From Xanthostigma xanthostigma (Eukaryota > Arthropoda > Insecta > Raphidioptera > Raphidiidae): DNA of 64,000 bases. A model generated the notes under the pieces. The model had not been told where the DNA came from. It saw only the letters and a list, made by a program, of their open reading frames with translations, and made no database searches. The position numbers were made by a program, and so were the translations under genes. Location of the stretch: contig OY754466.1 of the NCBI GenBank assembly GCA_963575645.1, forward strand, positions 39,774,001-39,838,000, read 5' to 3'. This document shows, one piece after another, positions 11,568 through 22,970 of the stretch (position 1 is the first letter of the stretch; each line of letters starts with the position of its first letter).

Positions 11568-11725
11568 AGTCATACCAAGAATATAGAGTTGATTTATTAA
11601 CTCTATATTCTTATTAATGGCGGTTAATTTGGAATATGGATATTTATCCATATTCCAAATTAACCGCCATTAATAAGAATATAATTTGAAATATGGATAT
11701 TTATCCATATTCAAAATTAACCGCA
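11568..11725. repeat. Cluster of consecutive perfect palindromes
   Basis: Three hairpins follow each other. First, AAGAATATAGAGTT and its complement are separated by 8 nt. Second, positions 11604-11683 form a perfect palindrome with two 39-bp arms and a 2-nt spacer; it contains TGGCGGTTAATTTGGAATAT and its complement. Third, a shorter, slightly imperfect copy is centred on ATATGGATATTTATCCATAT near 11700. The outer bases of the first and third hairpins overlap sequence shared with the second. Confidence 0.9.
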
Positions 11726-11944
11726 CCGTTATTCAAATCACGGTTCCGGAGATTTTTTGATTATGTCAATTTTTGAGACGGTTCGTAGTTTAAGCCATTA
11801 ATTTTTGTATCATTAAAGTTTATTAATCTTCTCATAATTTCACGCACTTTTATTTGGGATAACTCTTCTCCTTTTCCATTGACTCCTTTAAAACAATCTG
11901 TTATTCCAAAATGTTACACTTTCTCTACTTCATTTATACCAGAA
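11726..11944. other. Unassigned
   Basis: Nothing recognisable. Confidence 0.4.
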
Positions 11945-12105
11945 CTAATGGCTCGGTTCGGTTTCGCTCGAATTTGTCGACTTACGTTGCAAAATTTGAT
12001 TCCACGAAAAGTAGAATAGATGCGGTAGTTCCGAAGATTACCCTCCACAACGCATACACAAAAACTCACAAAATTCGCACTCTCCCTTTATAATATTGGT
12101 ATAGA
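11945..12105 (-). mobile_element. Helitron-like fragment (Hel3)
   Basis: GGTTCGGTTTCGCTCGAATTTG at the left is the degenerate right-end signature of a Helitron seen in reverse. CTCACAAAATTCGCACTCTC followed by TTTATAATATTGGTATAGA|T is the left end in reverse. Its relative lies at 49917-50152. It is internally deleted relative to that copy. Confidence 0.6.
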
Positions 12106-12740
12106 TTCAACATCGGGGCTGAATATACTACACGTCGAAACTGTAGTTTCTGTCCCCGCTTTTTTCAAAACAATAAATATACCTATGGTAAACATATCTA
12201 TAGAGTACCTACGTTAAATCAAATTTCACTCCAAAATTGTCTTCTTCGATGCGCCTTGTTCACTTCCTGTCGCTTCCCTGAACCTCCTGGAAAGGCGTTG
12301 TATAGAGACTAGGTGTCTATCCACGACTTTGAGATCGGTGAGAAAGACGCATAAGCAGCGTTGCCAACCAACAACCGTTTAAATGTGGAAACGTCAATGT
12401 TTGAACGTATTTTCCATCAAATAAACCACCTGCTGTGTCCATTATTCGCTTAGGTGAGCGTGATCTTGTACTTGTGCGCGATCACGACACGAATTCAGGG
12501 CTGTCCACTGTCATTCATATATCGGTGTCTAGTGTTGCAAATAGTTACAATACCCCCAGGTATCTACTAAACTGTGAAAATCTCAAATCGAACTTCGAAC
12601 GGAATCGTGTAGGTTTTTGCGTGGACATTTTGATTCAAAATTGTTGCACACGTTGATTACAAAAACTAAGTAGCGCATGGCGGATTCACGAATTACAATA
12701 GAAAAATTATCAATTATTAATGAAAGATTACCGTCTCTAT
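12106..12740. other. Unassigned
   Basis: Nothing recognisable. A 73-codon plus frame at 12435-12656 has no domain and no context. Confidence 0.4.
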
Positions 12741-13558
12741 TAGTGATGTAACGAATGCCAATAGGTCATATGCATGAGACTCCAAATTGGTTTAAATTTT
12801 TATTTCGAAATATATTTTAGTTCCTGATCATAACGTAATGGTTATTTTATTAATCTAATCACTGAAAAAAAATGCAAATAATAAAAAAGAAATGTACAAA
12901 ATACGCGCTATTTTCGAATTTTCAAAACGCAGCGTGACGTCAGAGTACATATCAACAACAGTTTCCATGACGACTGTGTCGTCTCACAATAAGATTATGT
13001 CAGTATTTAGAGAAAACAACAAATAAACTTCATTAAGAACATTGACAATTTGACATCAAGGTTGACATGCATCGTATATCATGACGTCACATAAGCCCGC
13101 CAACATGACCGATTGTTTAAACTGTCTATTTTCGAATGTGAAATTTAATATTTTTTTACTTATGATAATATTACATTTTTAAATGATTATCAATTTTTTC
13201 TCGTATTATAGTTAACTAAATAATCTGTTAAAAATTTAAAAAAAATACATGCATATGACCTATTCAAGACATTTGCGAATGCGAATATTCAGTATTAAAA
13301 AATCTGGCGTCATTTGTCCAAGGTTGAAATTTGATAGCTGATTGGCCGCACAAGTCGTAGGTACGCACATATTTGCAGTGGTTCTAGGTTAATTATTAAA
13401 ACTAAGTTTAAAACTTTATTATCTAGTGTTAAAGGTCAATAAAAGATATAACTGCAAGGCTTACCTTAGCGAAAAAAGGTTATTTAAAAAAAAAAGAAAA
13501 CTTTTTTCCTAATATTCGCAAAATATTCGGATGAATGCGAATATTCGTTACATCACTA
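12741..13558. mobile_element. hAT-like element (hAT-c) containing a nested MITE
   Basis: Ends TAGTGATGTAACGAATGC and ATTCGTTACATCACTA are inverted repeats. Flanking 8-mers GTCTCTAT (12733-12740) and GTCTCTAC (13559-13566) agree at 7 of 8 positions, giving a hAT-type target duplication. MITE-C interrupts it close to its left end. Relatives of its interior (GCTGATTGGCCGC, TTTGTCCAAGGTTG) occur at 32.38 and 54.24 kb, and of its end at 55.44 kb. Confidence 0.8.
12764..13260. mobile_element. MITE-C copy 1 (497 bp, TA target)
   Basis: Inverted ends GGTCATATGCATG and CATGCATATGACC are flanked by TA on both sides. Its near full-length relative lies in the opposite orientation at 33997-34495. The two share CGACTGTGTCGTCTCACA, TGACATCAAGGTTG and TCATGACGTCACATAAGCCC (or close variants). 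It has no coding capacity. A TA target fits Tc1/mariner-type mobilisation, but no transposase is present. Confidence 0.85.
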
Positions 13559-14221
13559 GTCTCTACGTAATCTTCGATGGACGCGATGAGAAATCTTGGA
13601 AAGAGAAAGGACTCAAGGAGATGACCAATTCCAATAATTGGTCTTCACTTCAAAAACTTGTAACCTTTGAAACCCTTGAGCAGCCGTTCTGGTAACGGAA
13701 TGAATATCTTAACGATATAGTCTGAATATCGGCCATCAAACACAACACATAAAATACGCAATCGGCAAGTTTAAGGCTCGTTTCCGCATCGTCTCTTTCA
13801 CCTCCTCCTCCTCTATTTCGCTCCTCCTCTGTCTCCACCGTCATTCCGCACAGTTCCCACGTCTATTGTGAGTTCGATACAAGGTATAATGCTCATGCTC
13901 TATGTATATTATTATAGGTAGGGACAATAGCATTCTGTTCTTCAAGTGTTCGCGGCATAATGGCTTAATGGAGACCTGAGAGGCGCTGCTTTATCGATAT
14001 TTCCATAATTCATAAAACTTGTTTTTTTTTTCAAACGCCTACAATAACACTTTTATTCGATTGCCAATGTCAATTACACTTGTCGCAATATTTTTTTTAT
14101 TTTATATCTTTGCAATCTGTGTAAAAAATGAATTTTTAAAGATCGCGCAAACTTTTCAAGCATAGATAGACAGTCAAACAGACAGACACGGAGAGAGAGA
14201 TAGATGTAATCTTTAAGAATC
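13559..14221. other. Unassigned; pyrimidine-rich patch at 13795-13845
   Basis: CTCCTCCTCCTC-type low complexity lies at 13800-13840. No gene was recognised. Confidence 0.45.
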
Positions 14222-14749
14222 AAAGGACCCTACACAAACCTTATGGGATTTAGTTCTCGGTTAAATTGATCGAAAATGGTTTTATTTTATAGTTTAAAGG
14301 TCACTGAAGTGTCCATGGGCGCATAGCCTAAAAACCAATATGGTTTTAGCTACAGATATGTTTAGCGAGATTTTAGATATAGGGATATCCATTGAATTCA
14401 CAAACATGTTCCGTGTTCAACTTTTGTGCTTTTTTTAGAAATAGAAAAATAGTCGAAAACTAGGTAATGTTGGAAGGTGTCGTCTTGTATAAAATAATAA
14501 TGTCATATTCGGATTCAGCGTACTCGAAAACATATTTCTAGAACTTAGGATTTTCAAGGTTGTGAATTCAAAGGATATCCCTATATCTAAAATCTCGCTA
14601 AACATATCTGTAGCTAAAAATCTATTTTTAGGCTATGTTCCCATGGACCCTTTTTCTTAGTGAACTTTAAACTATAAAATAAAACCATTTTCAATCGATT
14701 TAACCGAGAACCAAATCCCATAAGGTTTGTGCGGCGTGACGGGGTCCTT
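14222..14749. mobile_element. Foldback element FB2 (arms about 175 bp)
   Basis: The left arm starts AAAGGACCC and holds CCTTATGGGATTTAGTTCTC, GGTTTTATTTTATAGTTTAA, CATAGCCTAAAAA and GATATAGGGATATCC. Each appears complemented, in reverse order, from about 14573 to 14749. The centre of about 180 bp is unpaired. The arms have a few indels. No coding sequence is present. Confidence 0.85.
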
Positions 14750-16373
14750 CGATATAAAATAGCCTCAAATAACAGGTACACATTTTAAGATTTTAAAATA
14801 CATTTTGAAATGTACAAATTCACATAAAGTCTCTTTAAAAGTGGTTTGCTAAAATAATTAATAAACTGTAAAAAAATCTTTAAAGTCCCATAAAAAACAT
14901 TCATTAATTTAGTTTTTGTCGTTCTTTTGAAAGCGTTAGCAGGAAGAAAATATATACTCTGGTAATTTATTAAAAAATTGCAAAGTCCAATAATTGGGTC
15001 CGTATGTATGTTTGTAGCACAGCACAAACCTGCAACCTGCACGTTGTCGCACACTAGACCAGCACGGGCCAGCAACGTTTAGTGCAGGTCGCATAAGACA
15101 CATCACTAGCACGTTAAATCGATTCAGCACGGCTAGACAGAAATTGCCATGTTTGCAGATGCTGGTCGAATGTGCGCTACTCCGTTAAAAACATGTGTGT
15201 TTTCATTTATAGACTTTTCTGCTCCCTATTGTGCTGATTGTACTGGTCCGTGCTTGACCAGTGCGCGCGGTCTTTTCAAGTAACAAAACTGCTGTAGTCC
15301 ATGGCGGAAATTATTTATTTACAATAATAAATGTTTAACAAAACAGTAAAACACACAAACGAAAGCGTACTTCTTTAACTTAACAGAAATAAAAACGTTA
15401 ACAGAAACAAAACTATAATAGTTCTAGATAATAAAATAAAGACTAAGTAACAGAATAAAGAGTCACTAAATTATGTACACAAAATATTTACTACAACACA
15501 GGAGCACAACACAAAGTTTATCAGCACACTTGCCTATTAACTATAAATCATTTACGTAAAACCACTCACTAAAGTTTATATTTATCTTCGCAGTATTATT
15601 TATGTCGTAATGCCAGAGCACTGTGTCAACACATAAAAAACACGTATAACTGACTGACTGACTTGCCCACTCTGCTCGCCTTTTATAGTTTTCGGCCCAT
15701 GCTCTAGAATGTTCTCCACGCATCGAGATCCCTTCCTTTACATGTATTTGTGTCTCTCCAAGCGATTGTCTCCAGGTCGGATGTTTTTACCTGTTTTCCA
15801 TTGTTGTTGTTTCTAGTAGTTTCTACCGATTCCAGAGTTGTCCCATCAAGGGGCACGCAACAATACGTTTCTTAACTTTCTATATTTATAAATCCGTTTC
15901 TGATGAAACAAATACAGTAAAGCGCTAATAAAAAGTTCGTCTGAGTCTTGCGCTTTTTATTTTCTCACGGAGACAGTTCCGTTCAAGTTGTGAAAATAAT
16001 AGCTTACACAAGTTGTTGTTGGAGTCCAGGTGTTTAACGATCCCTGCAACTACAACATTAATTTGCAACATTTTTTCCGTTAAAACTTGTGCAATGCATT
16101 TAACGCGGCTGCACAAGTGTTCGGACATATTTATGTACATTAGTATAGGTTAAGTACGGGTATTTTATAAAGTGAATTGTACTGGGAGGCAGTCGAGAGG
16201 ATCGCGCGATAACCGGTTAAAAGATCTCCAACAGGGAAACGGGTCTCGTGTCGCTGTTCAATGTTCTATAAACTACGCTTTACATTCACTTTAACTGAAC
16301 TATATCAACAAAGATTGCGTTGGGAGTTTCGGGGTCCAGATCCGGCGGTGACATTGGAATTTTTGAAGTAAAA
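14750..16373. other. Unassigned
   Basis: No domain-bearing frame, repeat end or RNA gene was found. Minus frames at 14785-15075 and 15925-16140 have no recognisable features. Confidence 0.45.
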
Positions 16374-16990
16374 CTTCGGTAATATTTCAGTGAATGGCCT
16401 CCAATTTCAAATTTTGAGTAAATCAAGATTTACTAAAAATGTCTTGACCGTCCAGAAATTTAGATTATGGAAACCAAAACATAGGGGAAACATTTTTTAA
16501 AGACAATAAAATTATTGCTGCAGCACTTACTGCTGTCGTTGGCTTCAGTATGAACTTATTTTTCAACAAATGTCACTTACTGCCCTTTGCCTTTTTAGGG
16601 CAGTATAGGACAGTTGCAGAAGTCATTTCTCTTTGAAACACACTTTTTTCAAGGAAAAAAAAACTGTACAAACGCCAGAAGTTAAAGAAATTCACACAGA
16701 AACGTCAAAATAATGAAGATTTAGACACCATATTGAATTTCAGTGTGACTACACTAATAATTTATTGGCCATACCGAAAGCAACTAACAAGATGGCTATA
16801 CGGTATTAAAAATACTTGTAAGTACAGTATTTTGTGCTATCAGTATCGGGCGTTTGTAAATTTACTTAAAAAAAAGTGTCTTTCAAAGGGAAATGACTTC
16901 TTCAACTGTCCTATAGCAATGAACAGTTTCGTGCGTTTCTAAATTCGCCACAATCGTTGGAACCCATTCACTGAAATTTTACCAAAATTT
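16374..16990. mobile_element. Imperfect inverted-repeat element
   Basis: The outer arm GGTAATATTTCAGTGAATGG faces CCATTCACTGAAATTTTACC. The inner arm CAGTATAGGACAGTTGCAGA, followed by AGTCATTTCTCTTTGAAA, faces its diverged complement at about 16850-16920. The left side carries about 200 extra unpaired bases. The boundaries are approximate. Confidence 0.5.
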
Positions 16991-17833
16991 CATTAGTTGC
17001 AGTAATGTCAAAAGAATGTAGATAAAACGTATCGGAAGTAGACGTTACCATAGTTGAAAGCTGGTAATTTCTGATGCAGATCTCAGGATTGGCAGTATAA
17101 GTATAAGTAAATTTTAAATATTATTATAAATATAACATATTTATGTGCTATGTACAATTTATACTAAATGCTAAAATTCCCAGTTTGACATAGTAATAAT
17201 TATCTAACAATGCTGTTTGCCGTATGGGATCCAATTGACATCGAAACAGTTCTAACATCACGTTAACACTACGATAAGTGATTGTGAATCATGCGCACAG
17301 TGCATGTGAAATATATGCAAGTGCAACTCTCGGGTCCGCTGTGCCAGGAAACGACCGCTGTGACGCGTTTGTGTAGCAAGAGACGCGCCGTTTATACAGA
17401 GCGATCGAAGCGAAATAACTTCGAAAGCACTCCGCAACCGCACGAATCATTCCAGTTCTCTATATGTGGTTTATGGATTGTACAATCTTATACACAAAAC
17501 CACAAGAATAAATAAAAACCGACCAAGCGCGTGCTGGGCACACACGTGATAGGTTTCCATAGTGTTCATATGACGTATTTATGAGCTAATTATATCGGTC
17601 GCATTCATTGCTTGACAAATATCATACCCTAACCTACAAATACATCATTGCCATGTATTGATACTGTTTTGGAGATTATTAAATAGAAAGATGTCGAGTA
17701 TTCATTAGTTATTATTTGCACTTGTAAAATCGCTTTGAAGACTTCTAAAAACCAAGTTGTTCTAATAAATATTCACACGTACACTATAGTGACATTTTTT
17801 TGAAAGTTGATATAGCCGTGATACTTGTCTCCG
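16991..17833. other. Unassigned; possible retroposon end at 17512-17563
   Basis: AAAAACCGACCAAGCGCGTG at about 17514 resembles, in reverse, the right end of a lepidopteran short retroposon. A better copy of that end is at 55343-55383. The call is weak. The remainder is unassigned. Confidence 0.3.
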
Positions 17834-18009
17834 CTATATTAATAGAAATATGACAGCCATACAAAAAATACTGTAAGAAAAGATCAGCTGAATTACCCTT
17901 ACAACTTGTTAACATATAAGTCTATATTAATAGAAATATGATAGCCATACAAAAAATACTGTAAGAAAAGATCAGCTGAATTACCCTTACAACTTATTAA
18001 CATATAAGT
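17834..18009 (+). repeat. Recent 88-bp tandem duplication
   Basis: Two adjacent 88-bp units starting CTATATTAATAGAAATATGA differ at only two positions that I can see (GACAGCC versus GATAGCC, and CTTGTTAAC versus CTTATTAAC). No coding content. Confidence 0.9.
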
Positions 18010-18191
18010 ACTGCTCTAAATAATTTTCGTGGAGAGATTTGTAAAGTGCTACTCTCTTCATTTTTCTCACATTTTTTAATCAGATGGTTGCAAAGTCACA
18101 GGAGTGAAGGGCATATTATTAACGACTTTAGGAGCACATATCTCGGGAAGTATTCACCTAATAAAAAAGTGACTAAAGATCTTATATTGAA

Positions 18192-18548
18192 CTAGCGGTC
18201 CCGCGTCCAGTTTCACCCGCGTGCAAAAGAAAGAATGGGGAAAGGGGGACATGTGTATGCACATTCATCTTAGTTTACCGAGATGAATGTTGTGTCCAAA
18301 TTTCATGATGATCGGAGTTACCGTTCAAAAGTTTTTGTCGGACGAACAAATTTTGCGAGTTACACTTTGAAACATTCATTGATGCTCCGCTCTTATTGGT
18401 CGTAGCGTGATATTATATAGCCTATATAACCTATAGCCTTCCTCGATAAATGGCCTAACCAACAAAAACAAATTTTCAATTCGAACCTGAGATTAGCGCG
18501 TTCAACCAAACAAACAAACACTTCAGCTTTATATAGTATTAGTATAGA
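18192..18548 (-). mobile_element. Helitron Hel1, deleted copy
   Basis: In reverse orientation the element runs from TCTATACTAAT at the right to a CTAG right end at 18192-18195. It sits between A (18191) and T (18549), as Helitrons do. The right-end signature GGTCCCGCGTCCAGTTTCAC is diverged. It lacks the middle section that carries the tRNA-like insert in the 20.3 and 29.0 kb copies. It encodes no Rep/helicase. Confidence 0.85.
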
Positions 18549-18761
18549 TTTTTAAAAACCGGTCATATATGATACCCTGCGCAATGGGGTTGCACACAAA
18601 TACCTATGTTCATCCCTGAGTTCTATGTATGGAAAGATACTACTATTTTTTTTTTATTTTTTTGCAAATTCATTTCAAAATTATACGGTGTTTCACGTAA
18701 AATACTTGCCTGTAAAATTTGATCCGAAACGATGAAAAGATTGCGGAGTTATGACATAAGA

Positions 18762-19048
18762 CCGAGCGAGATGGCGTAGAAGTGAGAGCACTAAAATCGC
18801 ATTCGGGAGTTACCGGGTTCGAATCCCGGCGAGGGCAGATGTGGCTGGAACTTTTTCCTGCTGCCTTTCGCCGAGAAAAGTTAATTCCTGTACCGTTGAG
18901 GTTTTCCATATCGTTTCCCTCAATAATTCCAGATAAATATCGAGATGGTTTCTTATTCAAGGCCATGGCCCATTACCGATCAAACTTCTGTGCTCAAAAT
19001 TTGCCTACCTTATCCTAATGTACTAAAATCCCTTCATTCGCCCATTGC
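18762..19048 (+). mobile_element. tRNA-derived SINE, copy 1
   Basis: The head has an A-box-like TGGCGTAGAAGTGAGAGC (18772-18789) and a perfect B box GGTTCGAATCC (18816-18826), at tRNA-like spacing. A body of about 220 bp follows (CGATATTTATC in reverse, CAAGGCCATGGCCCATTACC). It is repeated in opposite orientation at 43752-43995. The B box suggests it was transcribed by RNA polymerase III. The frames read through it are incidental. Confidence 0.85.
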
Positions 19049-19565
19049 TAGTGAGTAAGTGGAAGTTTAAAAATCTAGAAAATAACCGGAAAGTGTGATA
19101 GATGGAAAATAGTAATGGTAGTAAGGAAGAACATGACGAAATTATAAAGATTTCGTTTTTTTGTCACTTGGTTACGGAACACTAAAAATCGAGTGGTGCA
19201 TTAATTCTGACCAAGAGTTTATTCACTTTCCTGACATTCAACACGTTTAATAATCAACTGTATATATGAGAGAAGTTATGAAGAGAAGAAGTGGAGTGTT
19301 GAAACCGGTGACCGGTCGATCATGCTGCCGGGGCTGTGTTTTTGTCAACTGTAATTCTCACAATACCGTCTGCTGTCCTCCAAAACTCCGCGAGAACACC
19401 GCAGTACCAAAACATGTCAGTCCCAGGAGCACAGGAATAGTCAGATAAATATGCGAATCGAACAATAATTTTGGGAAAGAATATCGGCAAAAATCGATTC
19501 AAACTTTAAAATGATTTCTGTATACTCATTTTTCAATGCTTTTTTTTTGGTTTTGTTTTTTAGGG
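19049..19565. other. Unassigned
   Basis: Nothing recognisable. Confidence 0.4.
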
Positions 19566-19860
19566 TTCTGTACCTCAAAAATAAAAAAGGAACCTTATAG
19601 TATCACATTGTTGTCCGTCTGTCTGTCAAGACTCTTGGGAATCAAAACCTATAGCGTACTTCCCGTTGACCTAGGATCATGAAATTTGGCAAGAAGTAAT
19701 GTACTATAACATAAGTAAAAAGAAAAATCTGAAAACCGTAAATTACATTTAAAAAAATGGTTTTAAACTGCAACAACATGCTACGCACGTACACAGTAAC
19801 GGTTCTAACGCAACACAAGCGTCCGCTACCGGTGCATTTATACAGCACAATATGAGAAAA
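19566..19860 (+). repeat. Dispersed retroposon head (AGGGTTCTGTACCTC type)
   Basis: Opens TTTAGGGTTCTGTACCTCAA and carries TTGTCCGTCTGTCTGTCAAG, ACTTCCCGTTGACCTAGGAT and CATGAAATTTGGCAAGAAGTA. Related blocks occur at 54.28-54.52 kb and, in reverse, at 44.02-44.10 kb. From memory this is a very abundant lepidopteran repeat. Its right end (GAGTCCGACTCGCACTTGG) is missing here. Confidence 0.65.
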
Positions 19861-20267
19861 TTAAATTAAAAAAAAAAGAGAATTTGAACGACTCATTTAT
19901 AGAACTTTTCACGTTTAATTAACCGCGTACAATGTTAAAATTTATGACAACCATAAAAGTTAGCAACCAATACGGAAACGTATAATAATTGTGGCAAGCA
20001 TCAACTCAGCAGTTCCCAAAGTGTTTGTTTCACTATCCCATATTCAGGCGCTTATTCTATACTGACGATGACCACGGTGATTGTCAAGTGCTTAGCAAAA
20101 TAAACACTTTGGGCATTGCCGCAATTATTTTTGTTTGTTATTTTGCTAAGCAAGTGACTCTATCTAAATCAATTGTTAAACATTAGTGATTATACTAGTC
20201 TAAAATCCGGTATTAGAAATATATACCTTCATCTGTTGTTTGATGATGACAAAGATTATATGTTAGA
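19861..20267. other. Unassigned
   Basis: Nothing recognisable. Confidence 0.4.
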
Positions 20268-20881
20268 CTAGCGGTCCCGTCCGGTTTCACCCGGGTGTAA
20301 AAGAACGAATGGGGAAGGAAGGAACATGAGTACACACATTCATCTTAGTTTACCGAGATGAATGTTGTGTTCAAATTTTATGATGATTGGAGTTACCGTT
20401 CAAAAGTTTTTGTCGATTAAAAGCAGTATTTATACTTTTTTTAACTAATAACTTTTTTTTTAAATTAATTAAATAATATTAAAATAAATTTTAATGTAAG
20501 CCTTAGAAAAAAGCAATGTAGAAAATAAAAAAAAAAATATATATTCGCCCAATGTGGGGCTCGAACCCACGACCCTCATATTGACAGTCGCATGCTCTAC
20601 CGATTGAGCCATTCGAGGTTGTGTACTCACAAAGCTAATATGAGTATATTTAGTTTGTGCATTTCACCTGAATAGAAGCTTATTTTTGAGATACATTTTG
20701 GAACATTTTTCATTAATGCTCCGCTCCTAATGGTCGTAGCGTGATATTATATAGCCTATATAGTCTTTCCGATACATGGGCTATCCAACAAAAAAAAATT
20801 TCAATTTGAACCAGTAGTTCCTGAGATTAGCGCATACAAACACAAACTTTTCAGCTTTATATATTAGTATAGAAGTATAGA
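20268..20881 (-). mobile_element. Helitron Hel1 with tRNA-like cargo, copy 2
   Basis: Seen in reverse: right end CTAG at 20268 after A, hairpin region GGTTTCACCCGGGTG, CATTCATCTTAGTTTACCGA, a tRNA-Lys-like segment at 20546-20618, TTAATGCTCCGCTCCTAATG, and left end ATATTAGTATAGA. The plus-orientation copy is at 28983-29600. No protein is encoded, so it depends on an autonomous Helitron. Confidence 0.85.
20546..20618 (-). pseudogene. tRNA-Lys-like pseudogene inside Hel1
   Basis: On the minus strand the segment has the D arm GGCTCAATCGGTAGAGC, the T arm GGGTCGTGGGTTCGAGCCCC and a GGGCG 3' end, close to eukaryotic tRNA-Lys. The anticodon arm is broken: the loop reads CTGTCAA (GTC at the anticodon position), and the 5-bp stem TGCGA/TATGA pairs at only two positions. 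No CCA is encoded, as is normal. It is carried as part of a Helitron family, so I call it a pseudogene and not a cellular tRNA gene. Confidence 0.75.
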
Positions 20882-20956
20882 TAATAGGATATATTGATAA
20901 ATCGCACATGAGTGGCCTAGCTAAATCGCGTACCGATGCTGTTAAATTAAACAAAT

Positions 20957-21229
20957 TCTAATTGACTTTTTTGGGTCAACTTCCCCAATTTGTTAGTCAT
21001 AAAAATCGAGCCTAAAATGAGAGAACATGACACAATGAATTAGAATATACCATTTATTCTATACATAAATATAGATCATCCACATAAATATACCTTGTAA
21101 ATAGTTGTGTTTTGTGTACTTTGAGTTTATTTGTTTTGTTAACATTTTATTTGTTTCATATTCTCTCATCTTAGGCTCGATTTTTATGATTAACAAATCG
21201 GGGAAGTTGATCCAAAAAAGTTAATTAGA
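20957..21229. mobile_element. MITE-E (273 bp, about 68-bp inverted ends)
   Basis: TCTAATTGACTTTTTTGGGT, CAACTTCCCCAATTTGTTAG and TAAAAATCGAGCCTAA at the left are matched by their complements at 21164-21229, with small differences. The interior is A+T-rich. A C homopolymer follows directly. Confidence 0.85.
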
Positions 21230-21933
21230 TGCCCCCCCCCACTGCCAACACTTTAACATACGTTTTGAACATTTTTGCTCCCATGCACTTTTATACGGCG
21301 CAGTCAGCGAAAAAATTAGTGAGGACATTGCGTCGGTGTCGTATCTTCAGACGAGGTGCGGAAGATAATCCTGCTATATTCAGCAGGAGTGCATAGTTAC
21401 ATTTGTATTTACAAGTAGTGTAAACGCGATTGTCATTTATCACCGCGGGACGCATGCGCGTGTGCATACAGTGCGACAACATAGCCCAACTCAAATTACA
21501 ATGTTATTGAGTACTTTCGTACGTGTCTGGATTACTCAGTGGCGTCCGAACCGCCGCTTGTCATCGGTCATATCTCAATTCTCAATGAAGTCAGTATCTT
21601 TATTTTTATTAAGTAATACTTCAAGCTCTGATCGTACAAAAATCGACTGGACAGCGCTAGTAAAATAATATTTAAAAGATAATAGCTACGTTCCAACCTC
21701 TATGAGAACGGTAATATAATATTCGCGGTCATGCGCAGTAGCTAAAACGCGTTCCAACTGAGATATGGACGGTTGTCGAACCGTCCTTTAGGCGTTCCAA
21801 CCGAATTTGTGACAGTTTGGTGACGATTGCTAAACATGAAACTGAAATGAAACTGCGGCAACTGACATGCGCATTAAACACTATATTACGCTTGTCTGCA
21901 TAGATTGTTCATTTGTATAATTTATTGTTTATA
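21230..21933. other. Unassigned, with repeated GCGTTCCAAC motifs
   Basis: ACGTTCCAAC or GCGTTCCAAC occurs near 21691, 21749 and 21792, and again at 22393 beyond the next element. That suggests one sequence block split by MITE-B. No gene was seen. Confidence 0.4.
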
Positions 21934-22352
21934 AAGGCCGCTGAACACGAGGCTAGAAACGCTGCTCGATTCCTTGCTACTAGTTTTCTAGCGCTGGTTT
22001 TCTTGATTGCTGTTACGTGCTCGCTTCACACGAGACTATTTTTCAAGTTTGTTTTGTGGATAGATCTGGTGCGCGCGCAGTGACAGTTCAAATATAAACA
22101 CAGAGCAAAACGTGTCTGCTGTCTGACTCTGAGCAGAATGACGCCATGTTGGTTTGTGGGCGTTTGTTCAAGTCGCCCACGTGACAAGATACTGCTTCAT
22201 GATTGGTTCTTGCTCATACCTAGCAAGGAAAATAGCCCCTGTTCTAATTTTAAAAACCTATCTTGTGAGCTAGCAGGTGAGCCCGCAGTGACATCTTTCG
22301 TACCCAGCCTACTGGCAGCAGAACTCCAAGCACTGTTTCTAGCAGCGGCCTT
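21934..22352 (+). mobile_element. MITE-B, full-length copy
   Basis: Left end AAGGCCGCTGAACACGAGGC and right end AGCAGCGGCCTT are inverted. Truncated relatives are at 8848-9137 and 57431-57510. GAATGACGCCATGTTGGTTT and GTCTGCTGTCTGAC lie in the interior. Frames on both strands (for example 22197-22400) are incidental. Confidence 0.75.
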
Positions 22353-22915
22353 AAACAAATCACGTGCTTTCAAAACAAAACGGTCACGAAAGCGTTCCAA
22401 CCAATGTTAACAAATGTTTCGTCATAAAACAGTACACAGTCGACGCATGCGCACAAAACCGATAGAAACAGTTTCGTTACGGTTTTGGAATTTCTTTTTT
22501 CGCCGATTCGTCCAATAAAGACAGACACAAAATTCAAACGTTTGACGCATCCAACGCTTCTACTGGTTTATCATTAGGAGAATAGACCTGATAATTGCCT
22601 GGATGTAACACCTATGGAGAAGACGTACAGGTATGCATATTTATAATATTTTGTTCTGCTAAACCGTACCTGTCACTTGAAAGCAAACAAGTGTTAAAAA
22701 TACGGCACACTATTATTCAAATCGTTTCGCACGTGTCAAGTTTAATTTACAAATTGCACAATCTGCCACGGTGCCGCGCGCACACGTGGTACCTGAACAT
22801 TATTTATACGTTTAACGTCAATATGCGAAACAACACCTGGTACAAGACAAAAAACACAGGTTTCTAAAATAAATATTAGTTGTTGTTTATTGCGTCAGTA
22901 AATATCATATAGGTA
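22353..22915. other. Unassigned
   Basis: A 90-codon plus frame at 22595-22867 has no recognisable domain. Nothing else was found. Confidence 0.4.
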
Positions 22916-22970
22916 CTAGCGACCCGTTCCGGTTTCGCCCGGGTGCAGAGCTGTAAGATTTATTAATACA
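22916..22970 (-). mobile_element. Helitron right-end fragment
   Basis: CTAGCGACCCGTTCCGGTTT followed by CGCCCGGGTG is a Helitron 3' terminus in reverse, only about 50 bp long. It directly abuts the next Helitron. Confidence 0.65.

Noticed and set aside
18670-19018. Frames of 98 and 78 codons on opposite strands
   Set aside because: Both read through a tRNA-derived SINE, including its B box, so they are incidental.
20546-20618. Functional tRNA gene
   Set aside because: The anticodon stem is broken, the loop does not carry a lysine anticodon and the segment is part of a repeated Helitron.
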